Shown here piece after piece: positions 49,229 to 57,386 of a DNA stretch of 64,000 nt. Within the stretch, counting starts at the first letter, position 1; each line of letters starts with the position of its first letter. The notes under the pieces were generated by a model, which saw only the letters and a list, made by a program, of their open reading frames with translations, ran no database searches and was not told the DNA's origin. Location of the stretch: positions 1 through 64,000 of the forward strand of contig JADJHJ010000016.1 in NCBI GenBank assembly GCA_016707605.1, in the 5' to 3' direction. A program made the position numbers and the translations under genes. The stretch is from Candidatus Promineofilum glycogenicum. GTDB lineage: Bacteria > Chloroflexota > Anaerolineae > Promineifilales > Promineifilaceae.

Positions 49229-50278
49229 ATGACCCCCTTTGATCCCACCCGCCACCCCCACCGCCGCCTCAATCCTCTGACCGGCGAATGGGTGCAGGTC
49301 TCGCCCCACCGGCTGCTGCGGCCGTGGCAGGGCGCGGTGGAGGAGTTGCCGCCCGACGAGCGCCCGGCCTATGACCCCGCGTGTTACCTCTGCCCCGGCA
49401 ACGAGCGAGCCGGCGGCGTGCGCAACCCTGACTACACGGCGACGTTCGTCTTCACCAACGACTTCGCCGCCGTGCTGCCCGACACCCCGCCCGCCCCGCC
49501 GCCCGTCCCCGGCCCGGCCCAACTGCTGCGCGCCGAGGCCGTGCCCGGCACGGCGCGGGTGCTGTGCTTCTCGCCGCGCCACGATCTGACCTTGCCGGAG
49601 ATGGACGAGGCGGCCATCGGCCAGGTGGTGAGGATGTGGCTGGCGCAGACGGCCGACCTGGGCCGTGGCTACCGCTGGGTGCAACTCTTCGAGAACAAGG
49701 GCGCGCTGATGGGCAGTTCCAACCCCCACCCGCACGGCCAGGTGTGGGGCATCGACACGCTGCCCAACGAGCCGGCCAAGGAGGACGCGCGGCAGCGGGA
49801 GTATCTGGCGCGCGAGGGGCGGCTGTTGCTGCTCGACTATGCCGCGTTGGAGGCGGAGCGGGGGGAGCGCGTCGTCGTCAGCAACGCCGATTGGCTGGCC
49901 GTCGTGCCCTACTGGGCCATCTGGCCGTTCGAGACGCTGCTGCTGCCGCGCCGCCACGTGTTGCGCCTGACCGATCTGAGCGACGGCGAGCAGGCGTCAC
50001 TGGCGAGCATCCTCAAGCGGCTGCTGACCCGCTACGACAACCTGTTCAACAGCCCTTTTCCCTACTCGATGGGCTGGCACGGCGCGCCATTTGTCAGTGA
50101 GGACGTAAGTCACTGGCAACTGCACGCCCACTTCCTGCCGCCGCTGCTGCGCTCGGCCACCATTCGCAAGTTCATGGTCGGCTACGAACTGTTGGGCGAG
50201 GCCCAACGCGACCTGACGGCCGAACAGGCCGCCGAGCGGCTGCGCAGCCTATCCGACGTTCACTACCGGCACGGTTAA
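49229..50278 (+). CDS. galT: Galactose-1-phosphate uridylyltransferase
   Basis: This HIT-superfamily enzyme exchanges UMP between UDP-glucose and galactose-1-phosphate in the Leloir pathway. The nucleophilic His is in SSNPHPHGQVWG (residues about 167-178). Upstream Cys pair YLCPGN and the family start RHPHRRLNPLTGEWVQVSPH are typical. The C-terminal half carries HWQLHAHFLPPLLRSATIRK. The length of 349 residues is normal. ATG 49229 lies 8 nt after a -10 box, with no ribosome-binding site. No galK or galE is next to it. Confidence 0.93.
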   Translation: MTPFDPTRHPHRRLNPLTGEWVQVSPHRLLRPWQGAVEELPPDERPAYDPACYLCPGNERAGGVRNPDYTATFVFTNDFAAVLPDTPPAPPPVPGPAQLLRAEAVPGTARVLCFSPRHDLTLPEMDEAAIGQVVRMWLAQTADLGRGYRWVQLFENKGALMGSSNPHPHGQVWGIDTLPNEPAKEDARQREYLAREGRLLLLDYAALEAERGERVVVSNADWLAVVPYWAIWPFETLLLPRRHVLRLTDLSDGEQASLASILKRLLTRYDNLFNSPFPYSMGWHGAPFVSEDVSHWQLHAHFLPPLLRSATIRKFMVGYELLGEAQRDLTAEQAAERLRSLSDVHYRHG

Positions 50279-50285
50279 AAGAAAA

Positions 50286-50462
50286 GAAACCGCAGATTAC
50301 GCAGATTTCACATATTTGAAGAGAGTTGATCCGCAGATTGGGCAGATTTGGCAGATTGTAAGAGCTAAGAGAGTCATCTTCTTGCTCTGAAAATCTGCTC
50401 AATCTGCCTAATCTGCGGACTATTTCTCTTTAATCTGCGAAATCTGCGTAATCTGTGGTTTC
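50286..50462. repeat. Nested palindrome: complete family B inside complete family A
   Basis: A arms GAAACCGCAGATTACGCAGA and TCTGCGTAATCTGTGGTTTC enclose a B element (GATCCGCAGATTGGGCAGAT to ATCTGCCTAATCTGCGGA). It fills the gap between galT (stop 8 nt away) and the NYN gene, whose TAA stop on the minus strand touches the last base of the A arm. Confidence 0.88.
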
Positions 50463-51076
50463 TTACTCTTTGTACCCGAACAGCCGAAACCACTCGGCCA
50501 GGTCGTCGTCTTCCTCTTTCTTCTTCTTGTCTTTGGCCGATGGGGCTGGGGCGGGCGGCGGGGTTGGCCTGCGGGCGGGGCGGGGCTTTGTTTCCGGTTC
50601 CGGGCCGAATAGAGCCAGCCACTCGCTGACCTCGTTGGGGCTGACGGTGGGGTTGTCGCGGGCGTCGGGCGGTGGCTGCCCTTTGGGGGCGAAGGTGCGC
50701 TCGTTGACCATCGCCGTGGCGAACGCCTCCGAGCGCTGGGTGGGCACGCGGCGACGCTGAGCAACGCGCAGGATGGCCCCGTCGCTGCTAACGACGGTGT
50801 GCTGCGCCGGGTCTTCGATGCCCTCGATGCGGCCAATGATCAGGCGTCGGCCGAGCGGTTGTCGGGGGCGAAGATGGCCCGCACGCCGCCGCCGGAGAGA
50901 TGTTTGGCCTCACCGCCGGGCAGCCCCTTGTCGAAGATGACCGTGACCTTGCGCCGCGGGTCGGCCGCCGCCCAGCGCTTCAGCAGTTGCAGCAGCTTTA
51001 CCTCGTCGTCCGGGTCGGCCAATGACAACCCCGGCACACGGGCGATCAGGTTGTGGCCGTCGATCAGATAGTGCAT
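50463..51076 (-). CDS. YacP-type NYN-domain ribonuclease, one frameshift
   Basis: A PIN-like NYN (YacP/Rae1) RNase domain with a charged tail. The N-terminus MHYLIDGHNLIARVPGL carries the first catalytic Asp, and KVTVIFDKGLPG the second. At about 50842 one base is missing; restoring it gives LIIGRIEGIEDPAQHTVVSS, the third acidic cluster, and VAQRRRVPTQRSEAFA. A Pro-rich linker and the tail KDKKKKEEDDDLAEWFRLFG follow, probably a short interaction motif; EWLALFG occurs a second time. YacP-like enzymes act in RNA decay on ribosomes. It lies upstream of uvrD on the same strand. Confidence 0.82.
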
Positions 51077-51092
51077 AGCTTTCTAAAGAGAA

Positions 51093-51164
51093 GAAACCAC
51101 AGATTACGCAGATTTCACAGATTACCTCTTCTAAATCTGTGAAATCTGTGTAATCTGTGGTTTC
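51093..51164. repeat. Palindromic repeat family A
   Basis: GAAACCACAGATTACGCAGA to TGTGTAATCTGTGGTTTC. It lies between the NYN gene start and the uvrD stop (3 nt away). Confidence 0.88.
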
Positions 51165-51167
51165 TTC

Positions 51168-53492
51168 CTATCCTGTAATCTCCAGGTTGGCGAAGGCGGC
51201 GGCCAGGCGCTTGATGCCGATGCCGGGGAAGGCCACGGTCACTTCCTCGTCCGTGCCGCTCAGCTTGCTCTCGATCACCGTGCCGTCACCAAACTTGGCG
51301 TGGCGCACCTTCTGGCCGGTCTTGTAGCGTGTCGTCGCCGGCGCGTCGCGTCGCGGGGCGGCGGTGTTGGGTGTGGGTAGGCGGCGGGCGTCGTTCCCGG
51401 TGGCAGAGCCGGCCGGCGGCCGGCGGTCCTGGGTCGACCAGCGGTCGTCAACCGTCGCGCGGCCCGCGGGCCGGCGGTCGACCGGGCGGCGGGCGTCGGA
51501 CGGCCGCGTGTCGCTCCACGTGCTGGCCCGGTCGATGCTCTGTCGCCGTCGTTGCCCGGCCCCACCGCCTTCGAGCAGCGTCTCCGGGATGTCGGTGAGG
51601 AAGCGCGACGGCACCGCCACCGAGCTATCGCCCCATGTCGTGCGGCGAAAGGCGTGGGACAGGTAGAGCCGGTCCTTGGCCCGCGTCAGGCCGACGTAGA
51701 ACAGGCGGCGCTCCTCGGCCAGCTCGTCTTCGTTGTCCAGCGAACGGCTGTGGGGCAGCAGCCCCTCTTCCAGCCCGGTGATGAACACCACCGGGAACTC
51801 CAGCCCCTTGGCGGCGTGGAGGGTCAGCAGTGTCGTGGCCTGGGCGGCGTTGTCCAGATTGTCCGTCTCGGCCACCAGGGCTACCTGTTGCAGGAAGTCG
51901 GCCAGGGTTAATCCCTCGTCGATACCGGCTCCGCTGGCTGCACCGGCCACGCCGCGCAACTCCATGACGTTCTCCCAGCGATCAACCCCCTCGTCGGTGC
52001 CGTCGTCCAGGTAGACCTGGTAGCGCACGTCGCGCAGGATGGCGTCGAGCAGGTCGCCGACGCTGACGCGCTCGCTCAGGGCGATCCAGTTGGCCAGTTG
52101 GCCGCCGAAGGTGTAGAGGGCGTTGTAGGCCCGGCCGGTGAACGGATGCTGGGCGTCGGCGTCGGTGGCCAGCCGCACCAGCGCCTCGGCCGGCTGCAAC
52201 CCCTGCCCGGCGGCCCACAGGTAGAACTGCTGCTGCGTCGTCTGGCCGATGCCGCGCGTGGGCACGTTGAGGATGCGGCCGAGGCTAACGGCGTCACGCG
52301 GGTTGTGGACGACACGCAGGTAGGCGATGACGTCCTTGATCTCGCGCCGTTGATAGAACTGCGTCGCCCCGACGAGGCGATAGGGCAGTCCGGCGGCCAC
52401 GAACGCCTCTTCCAGGGCGCGCGATTGGGCGTTGGTGCGGTACATCACGGCGCACTCGTTGCCGTTGTGCCCCTGGAGCATCAGGTCTTCGATGGTGCTG
52501 ACGACCGTGGCCGCCTCGTCGCTCTCGTTGTACGCTTCGCGGACCATGATCTTGGCCCCGCCGTGGCGCTCGGTGAACAGCTTCTTGGGCATGTGGTCGG
52601 CGTTGCGGCGGATGACGCCCATCGCCGCGTCGAGGATGACCTGCGTCGAGCGGTAGTTCTGCTCCAGCATGATCGTCCGCGCTGCCGGGTAGTCGCGGTA
52701 GAAGTTCTGCACGTTGCGGTAGTCCGCGCCGCGCCACTTGTAGATCGACTGGTCGCTGTCGCCGACGGCGAAGAGGTTGTTGTGCGCCCCGGCCAGTTGG
52801 CGCAGCAGGCGGTACTGGGTGGCGTTGGTGTCCTGGAACTCATCCACCAGGATGTGTTCGTAGCGCGTCTGATACTTTTGCAGCACGTCCGGCCGCTCAT
52901 CGAACAGCAGCACGGCCTGCATCAGCAGGTCGTCGAAGTCCATAGCGTTGTTGGTTTGCAGCGCCAACTGGTAGTACTCATAGACGCGGCGGGTGACTTC
53001 GCCGATGTAGTTGGTCGCCTGATAGATGTCGGGGGTGATCAGGTCGTTCTTGGCCGTGCTGATGCCGTTGAGCATCTTGGCCGGGGGGAACTTCTTGTCA
53101 TCGAGGCGCAGTTCGCCCAGCGCGCCCTTGACGACCTGAAGTTGATCGGCGGTGTCGAAGATGACAAAGTCGCGCTGGTAGTGGGTCAGGTTGTCCACTT
53201 CGCGGCGCAGCAGCCGGGCGCAGATGGCGTGGAACGTGCCCATGTTGAGGCCCTGCGGCCGGCCGTCGAGCAGCCCTTCGATGCGATGCTCCATCTCGCG
53301 CGCGGCCTTGTTGGTGAAGGTCACGGCCATGATGTGCCAGGGGGAGACGCGCATCTCCTGGATGAGGTAGGCGATGCGGTGGGTCAGGACGCGCGTCTTG
53401 CCGCTGCCGGGGCCGGCGACGACCAGCAGCGGGCCGGGCGAGGCGCTGACGGCGTCGCGTTGGGCGGGGTTGAGTCTTGCCAACAAATCCAT
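51168..53492 (-). CDS. UvrD/PcrA-family DNA helicase
   Basis: A superfamily 1A 3'-5' helicase of 774 residues. Motifs run in order: LNPAQRDAVSA (Q motif), VVAGPGSGKTRVLTHRIAYL (I), TFTNKAAREM (Ia), ILVDEFQDTNATQYRLL (II), AVGDSDQSIYKWRGAD (III), LEQNYRST (IV), TLHAAKGLEFPVVF (V) and EERRLFYVGLTRAKDRLYLS (VI). The C-terminal Pro/Arg-rich linker and Tudor-like tail (GQKVRHAKFGDGTVIES) match PcrA. It unwinds DNA in repair and replication-transcription conflicts. The ATG 53492 is followed by no other good start. Confidence 0.96.
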   Translation of the reverse strand: MDLLARLNPAQRDAVSASPGPLLVVAGPGSGKTRVLTHRIAYLIQEMRVSPWHIMAVTFTNKAAREMEHRIEGLLDGRPQGLNMGTFHAICARLLRREVDNLTHYQRDFVIFDTADQLQVVKGALGELRLDDKKFPPAKMLNGISTAKNDLITPDIYQATNYIGEVTRRVYEYYQLALQTNNAMDFDDLLMQAVLLFDERPDVLQKYQTRYEHILVDEFQDTNATQYRLLRQLAGAHNNLFAVGDSDQSIYKWRGADYRNVQNFYRDYPAARTIMLEQNYRSTQVILDAAMGVIRRNADHMPKKLFTERHGGAKIMVREAYNESDEAATVVSTIEDLMLQGHNGNECAVMYRTNAQSRALEEAFVAAGLPYRLVGATQFYQRREIKDVIAYLRVVHNPRDAVSLGRILNVPTRGIGQTTQQQFYLWAAGQGLQPAEALVRLATDADAQHPFTGRAYNALYTFGGQLANWIALSERVSVGDLLDAILRDVRYQVYLDDGTDEGVDRWENVMELRGVAGAASGAGIDEGLTLADFLQQVALVAETDNLDNAAQATTLLTLHAAKGLEFPVVFITGLEEGLLPHSRSLDNEDELAEERRLFYVGLTRAKDRLYLSHAFRRTTWGDSSVAVPSRFLTDIPETLLEGGGAGQRRRQSIDRASTWSDTRPSDARRPVDRRPAGRATVDDRWSTQDRRPPAGSATGNDARRLPTPNTAAPRRDAPATTRYKTGQKVRHAKFGDGTVIESKLSGTDEEVTVAFPGIGIKRLAAAFANLEITG

Positions 53493-53546
53493 GCCCCCAT
53501 TCTAATCCTTCCCGGCCGCTCTTCCCAATTTAGGCCGCGAATCGTT

Positions 53547-53552
53547 TATACT
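53547..53552 (+). promoter_or_regulatory. Candidate -10 box of the CNNM/CorC gene
   Basis: TATACT 43 nt before the start codon; the leader contains GGTTGG/CCAACC, a 6-bp hairpin. The -35 region is weak. Confidence 0.4.
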
Positions 53553-53594
53553 GGGGTTGGGCGCAATCCAACCCGTTCGCCCACTCAAACGCTT

Positions 53595-54893
53595 ATGACT
53601 TCACGCATCTTTCTGGAAATCGCTGTCCTTCTCCTGCTGTTTCTGATCAATGGCGTCTTCGCCATGGCCGAGTTGGCCGTCGTCTCCTCGCGGCGCGAAC
53701 GGCTGCAAATCCTGGCCGACGGCGGTAACGCCGGGGCGCGCACGGCCATCGAGTTGTCGCGCGAGCCGTCGAACCTGCTGTCCACGGTGCAGGTCGGCAT
53801 CACCCTCATCGGCATTCTGGCCGGCGCGTTTGGCGGGGCGACGCTGACGGCCGAACTGGCCGGCCTGCTCGTGCCGCTGCCGGTGGTGGGGCCGTATGGC
53901 GAGGTTGTGGCCCTGATCATCGTCGTGGCCGCTATCACCTTCGGCAGCGTCGTGATGGGCGAGTTGGTTCCCAAGCAGTTGGCGTTGCGCAGCCCGGAGC
54001 GCATCGCCGCCTCGCTGGCCCGGCCGATGCACACTCTGTCGCGCTTAACCCGGCCGGTGGTGCGCCTGCTCAATCTGGCCACGGCCGGCCTCCTGCGGTT
54101 GCTGGGCGAGCGCGGCGACGGCCAGGACGCGACGGTGTCCGAGGAGGAGATTCGGATGCTGCTGGAGCAAGGCGCGGCCAGCGGCGCCATCGAGCCGGCC
54201 GAGCGCGATATGGTGGACAGCATCTTCCGCTTCGGCGACCGGCAACTGCGCTCGCTGATGACGCCGCGCACCGAGATCGTCTGGCTGGACGTGAACGCCG
54301 ACGAGGCCACCATCCGCGAGACGGTGCTGCGGGCGGGCCACTCGCGCTTCCCATTGTGCGAAGGCGCCATCGACCGCGTGATCGGCGTCGTGCTGGCGCG
54401 CGACCTGCTGGCCGAGACGTGGTCGGGCCGGCCGGTGGACTTGCGGGCGCTGGCCCGGCCGCCGCTCTTCCTGCCGGAGTCGATGCCGGCCCAGCGCGCG
54501 CTGGAGCGGTTCAAGCAGACGGGCATCCAGGGGGCGCTGCTGGTCGACGAGTTCGGTGGCATTGATGGACTGGTAACGATTCTCGACATGATGGAGGCCA
54601 TCGTCGGCGACATCCCGTCGGTGAGTGAGCTTGCCGAGCCGCCCGTCGTGCGCCGCGACGATGGCTCGTGGCTGGTGGACGGACAACTCGACGTGGAAGA
54701 GTTGAAGGAGTTGCTGGCCGTCGCTCAACTGCCCGACGAGACCGACTTCCAGACGTTAGGCGGCTTCGTCATGACCCGCCTCAACCGCCTGCCGCGCGCC
54801 GGCGACACCTTCGCCTGGGGCGACTACCGCTTTGAAGTGGTGGACATGGACGGCAATCGGGTGGATAAGGTGTTGATTCAGCCTAATCTTTGA
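53595..54893 (+). CDS. Hemolysin-C/CNNM family protein (DUF21-CBS-CorC)
   Basis: A 432-residue membrane protein. The DUF21 domain (1-190) has three to four hydrophobic helices with GVFAMAELAVVSSRRERLQI, GITLIGILAGAFGG and VMGELVPKQLALRSPER. Two CBS domains follow (about 215-335; MTPRTEIVWLDV, DRVIGVVLARDLL, GALLVDEFGGIDGLVT), then a CorC_HlyC domain with DGSWLVDGQLDVEELKELL and ETDFQTLGGFVMTRL. The family includes magnesium or cobalt efflux transporters; older hemolysin labels are historical. The order and length are normal. Confidence 0.92.
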   Translation: MTSRIFLEIAVLLLLFLINGVFAMAELAVVSSRRERLQILADGGNAGARTAIELSREPSNLLSTVQVGITLIGILAGAFGGATLTAELAGLLVPLPVVGPYGEVVALIIVVAAITFGSVVMGELVPKQLALRSPERIAASLARPMHTLSRLTRPVVRLLNLATAGLLRLLGERGDGQDATVSEEEIRMLLEQGAASGAIEPAERDMVDSIFRFGDRQLRSLMTPRTEIVWLDVNADEATIRETVLRAGHSRFPLCEGAIDRVIGVVLARDLLAETWSGRPVDLRALARPPLFLPESMPAQRALERFKQTGIQGALLVDEFGGIDGLVTILDMMEAIVGDIPSVSELAEPPVVRRDDGSWLVDGQLDVEELKELLAVAQLPDETDFQTLGGFVMTRLNRLPRAGDTFAWGDYRFEVVDMDGNRVDKVLIQPNL

Positions 54894-54906
54894 GGTCTGG
54901 GAGCGT

Positions 54907-54935
54907 TTGACACGCTGCGCCGACTCTGCTAGAAT
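54907..54935 (+). promoter_or_regulatory. Promoter of tRNA-Glu(CUC)
   Basis: TTGACA (54907-54912), 17 nt, TAGAAT (54930-54935), with TGC before the -10 box. The tRNA starts 13 nt downstream. Confidence 0.75.
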
Positions 54936-54947
54936 CTTCTTCCGTTG

Positions 54948-55020
54948 GCCCCATTCGTCTAGCGGCCCAGGACGTGGCCCTCTCAAGGCCAAAACAGCGG
55001 TTCGAGTCCGCTATGGGGCA
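54948..55020 (+). tRNA. tRNA-Glu (anticodon CUC)
   Basis: Acceptor GCCCCAT/ATGGGGC, anticodon stem-loop TGGCC-CTCTCAA-GGCCA with anticodon CTC, T arm AGCGG-TTCGAGT-CCGCT, discriminator A. No encoded CCA. Confidence 0.96.
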
Positions 55021-55065
55021 TGATTCAGTTACCGCACGCGACTTCATTGGCGCGTGCGGTTTTGT

Positions 55066-55320
55066 TTTGAGCGAGGGTGCGTCCCACTTTGGGGGGTCGC
55101 ACCTTGGGGGCGGAAGGTGCGGGAAGGGGGGGTGCGTCCCACTTTCTGGAGTGGGTCGCACCTTCTGGGGGGGCGGTAAGAGGGCGTCGCACTGGAAAGT
55201 GCACGCCGGGGGGTGCGTCCCACTTTCGGGGGTCGCAGGTGAGGGGCGACGCCTGGGAGGCGACGCACCGGGAGGAAGAAAGGTGCGTCGCACTTCGGAA
55301 AGTGCAACGCACCGGAATCT
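55066..55320. repeat. Cluster of GTGCGTCCCACTTT/GGTGCGTCGCACTT repeats (family K)
   Basis: Three GGTGCGTCCCACTTT units, GGTCGCACCTT units and inverted AAAGTGCAACGCACC are mixed with G-rich runs over 255 nt between tRNA-Glu and the aarF-like gene. ORFs through it are low-complexity and not credible. A smaller relative is at 59960-60030. Possible hairpins are many; no function visible. Confidence 0.65.
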
Positions 55321-55336
55321 GCTAGAATAGGAGGCA

Positions 55337-56998
55337 ATGGGCGGACCGAGCCAGCACATGAACGACCAGGGCCAAATTGACCAACTGCGCTACCGGCGCA
55401 TCTTGCGTTTCTTCGCCGGGGTGATCGCCAACATCATCTGGTGGGACCTGATGGTCGGCCGCCTGCCGGTGGCCCGGCAGCGGGCCGTCAGCAGCCGGCC
55501 GCAACGGCTGCGCGATCTGGCCCGCGAGTTCCGCGGCCTGGCCATCGAGATGGGCGGGGTGATGATCAAGCTGGGCCAGTTCCTCAGCTCGCGCGTCGAC
55601 GTGCTGCCCATCGAGGTCACGCAGGAGCTACAAGGGTTGCAGGACGAAGTGCCCCCGGCCGACAACGAGCAGGTCTTTGGCCTGCTGCGCGAGCAACTGG
55701 GCGACCTGAACCGGCGCTTCGTCAACATCGAGCGGCAGCCGTTGGCCGCGGCCTCGCTGGGCCAGGTCTATCGCGCCCGTCTGCGGCCGGCGGGCGAGGC
55801 CGAGGTGGCGCGGGTGGTCATTAAGGTGCAGCGGCCGGGCATCGAGCACCTGGTGCGCACCGATCTGGCGGCGTTGCGGGTCGTCGCCCGCTGGGTCATG
55901 CGCTACAAGCCCATCCGCAAGCGGGCCAACGTGCCCGCGCTGCTGGAGGAGTTCGCCCGGACGCTGTGGCAGGAGCTGGACTACCGGGCCGAGGCCGACA
56001 ACGCCGAGCAGTTCGCCGCCATCCACGCCGACAACCCGCGCATTCAGATTCCCCGCGTCTACCGCGAGCACTCCACGAGCCGCGTCGTTGTTCTGGAAGA
56101 CGTTGAGGCACTGAAGATCGGCGACACGGCCGCCCTGGCCGCGGCGGGCATCGACACCAAGGACGTGGCCGACCTGCTGCTGGAGGCGTACTTCAAGCAG
56201 ATCTTCGTGGCCGAGTTCTTCCACGCCGACCCCCACCCCGGCAATCTGTTCATTCGCCCGCGGCCGGCGGCCGACGGGGACGACGCCGCGCCGACCTTCC
56301 AACTTGTCTTCGTCGACTTCGGCATGGCCGTGCGCTTGCCCAAGGCGATGGGCGAGAGCCTGCGCAAGGTGCTCATCGGCGTCACCCAGCGCGACTCGCG
56401 CCAACTGGTGGAGGCCTACCGCGACCTGGGCTTCTTCCTGCCCGGCGCGGACATCGAGCGCATTACCGAGGCCCACGAGGCCGTCCTCGATCAGATCTAC
56501 GGCCGCAACCTGCTCGACCTGACCCAGCCCGACCCGCGCGAAATCGAGGCCATCGGCCGCGAGTTCCGCGACCTGCTGTTCGACTTCCCGTTCCAGATTC
56601 CCCAGGACTTCATCTATCTCGGCCGCGCCCTGGGCATGATCTCCGGCCTAGTCTCCACTCTGGACCCACACATCAACCCGTGGCGGCAGATCGAACGCTA
56701 TGGCCAGCAACTCCTGCGCGGCCAGAGCTTCCAGCAGTTCCGCGATATGGGACTGGGGAACGTCCTGGAGTTGGTACGCCCGTTTCTGGCCACGCCGGGG
56801 CGCATTCAACGCCTGCTGGAAGAGGCCGAGAAGGGGCGGCTGCGGGTGCAACTGAAGAGCGACCGCGACGCCGTGCGGCAGCAGGAGCGGCTGGAGAAGC
56901 GCATCGGCCAACTGGCCTGGAGCGTAGTCAGCGCGGCGGGGATTTTGTCGGCGACGCTGGTGTATTTAGAGCGGCGGCGGGAAAGACGGAAGGACTAA
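55337..56998 (+). CDS. AarF/UbiB (ABC1) family atypical kinase
   Basis: A 553-residue ADCK/UbiB-type kinase. The KxGQ motif is MIKLGQFLSSRVDVLP, the Ala-rich loop PLAAASLGQVYRARL, the catalytic HADPHPGNLFIRP and the DFG-like VDFGMAVRLP. Family members support quinone or isoprenoid lipid biology; the exact role here is unknown. The C-terminus ends with a hydrophobic segment and Arg-rich tail. The first ATG (55337) has TAGGAGG in front, and an extended -10 box TGCTAGAAT (55320-55328) directly upstream; if that box is used the transcript would begin at or near the start codon. ATG 55358 is the alternative. Confidence 0.9.
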   Translation: MGGPSQHMNDQGQIDQLRYRRILRFFAGVIANIIWWDLMVGRLPVARQRAVSSRPQRLRDLAREFRGLAIEMGGVMIKLGQFLSSRVDVLPIEVTQELQGLQDEVPPADNEQVFGLLREQLGDLNRRFVNIERQPLAAASLGQVYRARLRPAGEAEVARVVIKVQRPGIEHLVRTDLAALRVVARWVMRYKPIRKRANVPALLEEFARTLWQELDYRAEADNAEQFAAIHADNPRIQIPRVYREHSTSRVVVLEDVEALKIGDTAALAAAGIDTKDVADLLLEAYFKQIFVAEFFHADPHPGNLFIRPRPAADGDDAAPTFQLVFVDFGMAVRLPKAMGESLRKVLIGVTQRDSRQLVEAYRDLGFFLPGADIERITEAHEAVLDQIYGRNLLDLTQPDPREIEAIGREFRDLLFDFPFQIPQDFIYLGRALGMISGLVSTLDPHINPWRQIERYGQQLLRGQSFQQFRDMGLGNVLELVRPFLATPGRIQRLLEEAEKGRLRVQLKSDRDAVRQQERLEKRIGQLAWSVVSAAGILSATLVYLERRRERRKD

Positions 56999-57342
56999 TC
57001 TCTGGCCTTTTGTTGTTCTGCCAGCAGCGTCTCGTACTCCTCGCGCGTGATGTAGTGCCCGCCGGTGATCTCGTGGGCCACCATCTCGAAGCTGGCGTTG
57101 AGCGTCACGACGGTCGGCATCGGCCGGAAGCAGCGGTTATCCACGATAGTCTTGTGCCAGACGTAGCGGCCGCCTTCGTCGAGCAGGTCATGTTGCTTGT
57201 CGGCGCGCAGCCGGACGGGCGCGCCGCAGCGGTCACACTGGACGTAGAAGTAGACGCCGCGCGGGTCGGTGTTGCCGGTCGATTGCGATGCCTTCGATTC
57301 GGGGCGGTCGGCGCCGCCGAGGAGTTTTTTCAGGAAGCCCAT
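56995..57342 (-). CDS. Small CxxC protein of unknown function
   Basis: A 115-residue soluble protein. The only clear motif is QCDRCGAPVRLRADKQHDLL, a single CxxC that resembles half of a zinc ribbon. HKTIVDNRCFRPMPTVVTLN contains a further Cys and may complete the site. ITREEYETLLAEQQKARD is a charged helical tail. ATG 57342 (MGFLKKLLGG) is chosen; a longer frame upstream is not supported. It converges on the aarF-like gene with a 4-bp overlap. Function unknown. Confidence 0.72.
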   Translation of the reverse strand: MGFLKKLLGGADRPESKASQSTGNTDPRGVYFYVQCDRCGAPVRLRADKQHDLLDEGGRYVWHKTIVDNRCFRPMPTVVTLNASFEMVAHEITGGHYITREEYETLLAEQQKARD

Positions 57343-57386
57343 ACTCTGCTCCGTGGGTGGGGCGGGATGCCATCCCGTCCTACATA

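Noticed and set aside
52098..53594. N-terminal extension of about 500 codons to the CNNM/CorC protein
   Set aside because: It is the antisense of uvrD; the conserved protein begins at ATG 53595.
55066..55320. CRISPR-like array after tRNA-Glu
   Set aside because: Units are of unequal length, overlap, include inverted copies, and have no spacers of constant size; no cas genes are present.
54948..55336. Integrated element at tRNA-Glu
   Set aside because: No integrase, no duplicated tRNA end and no foreign genes; only repeats lie between the tRNA and the aarF-like gene.
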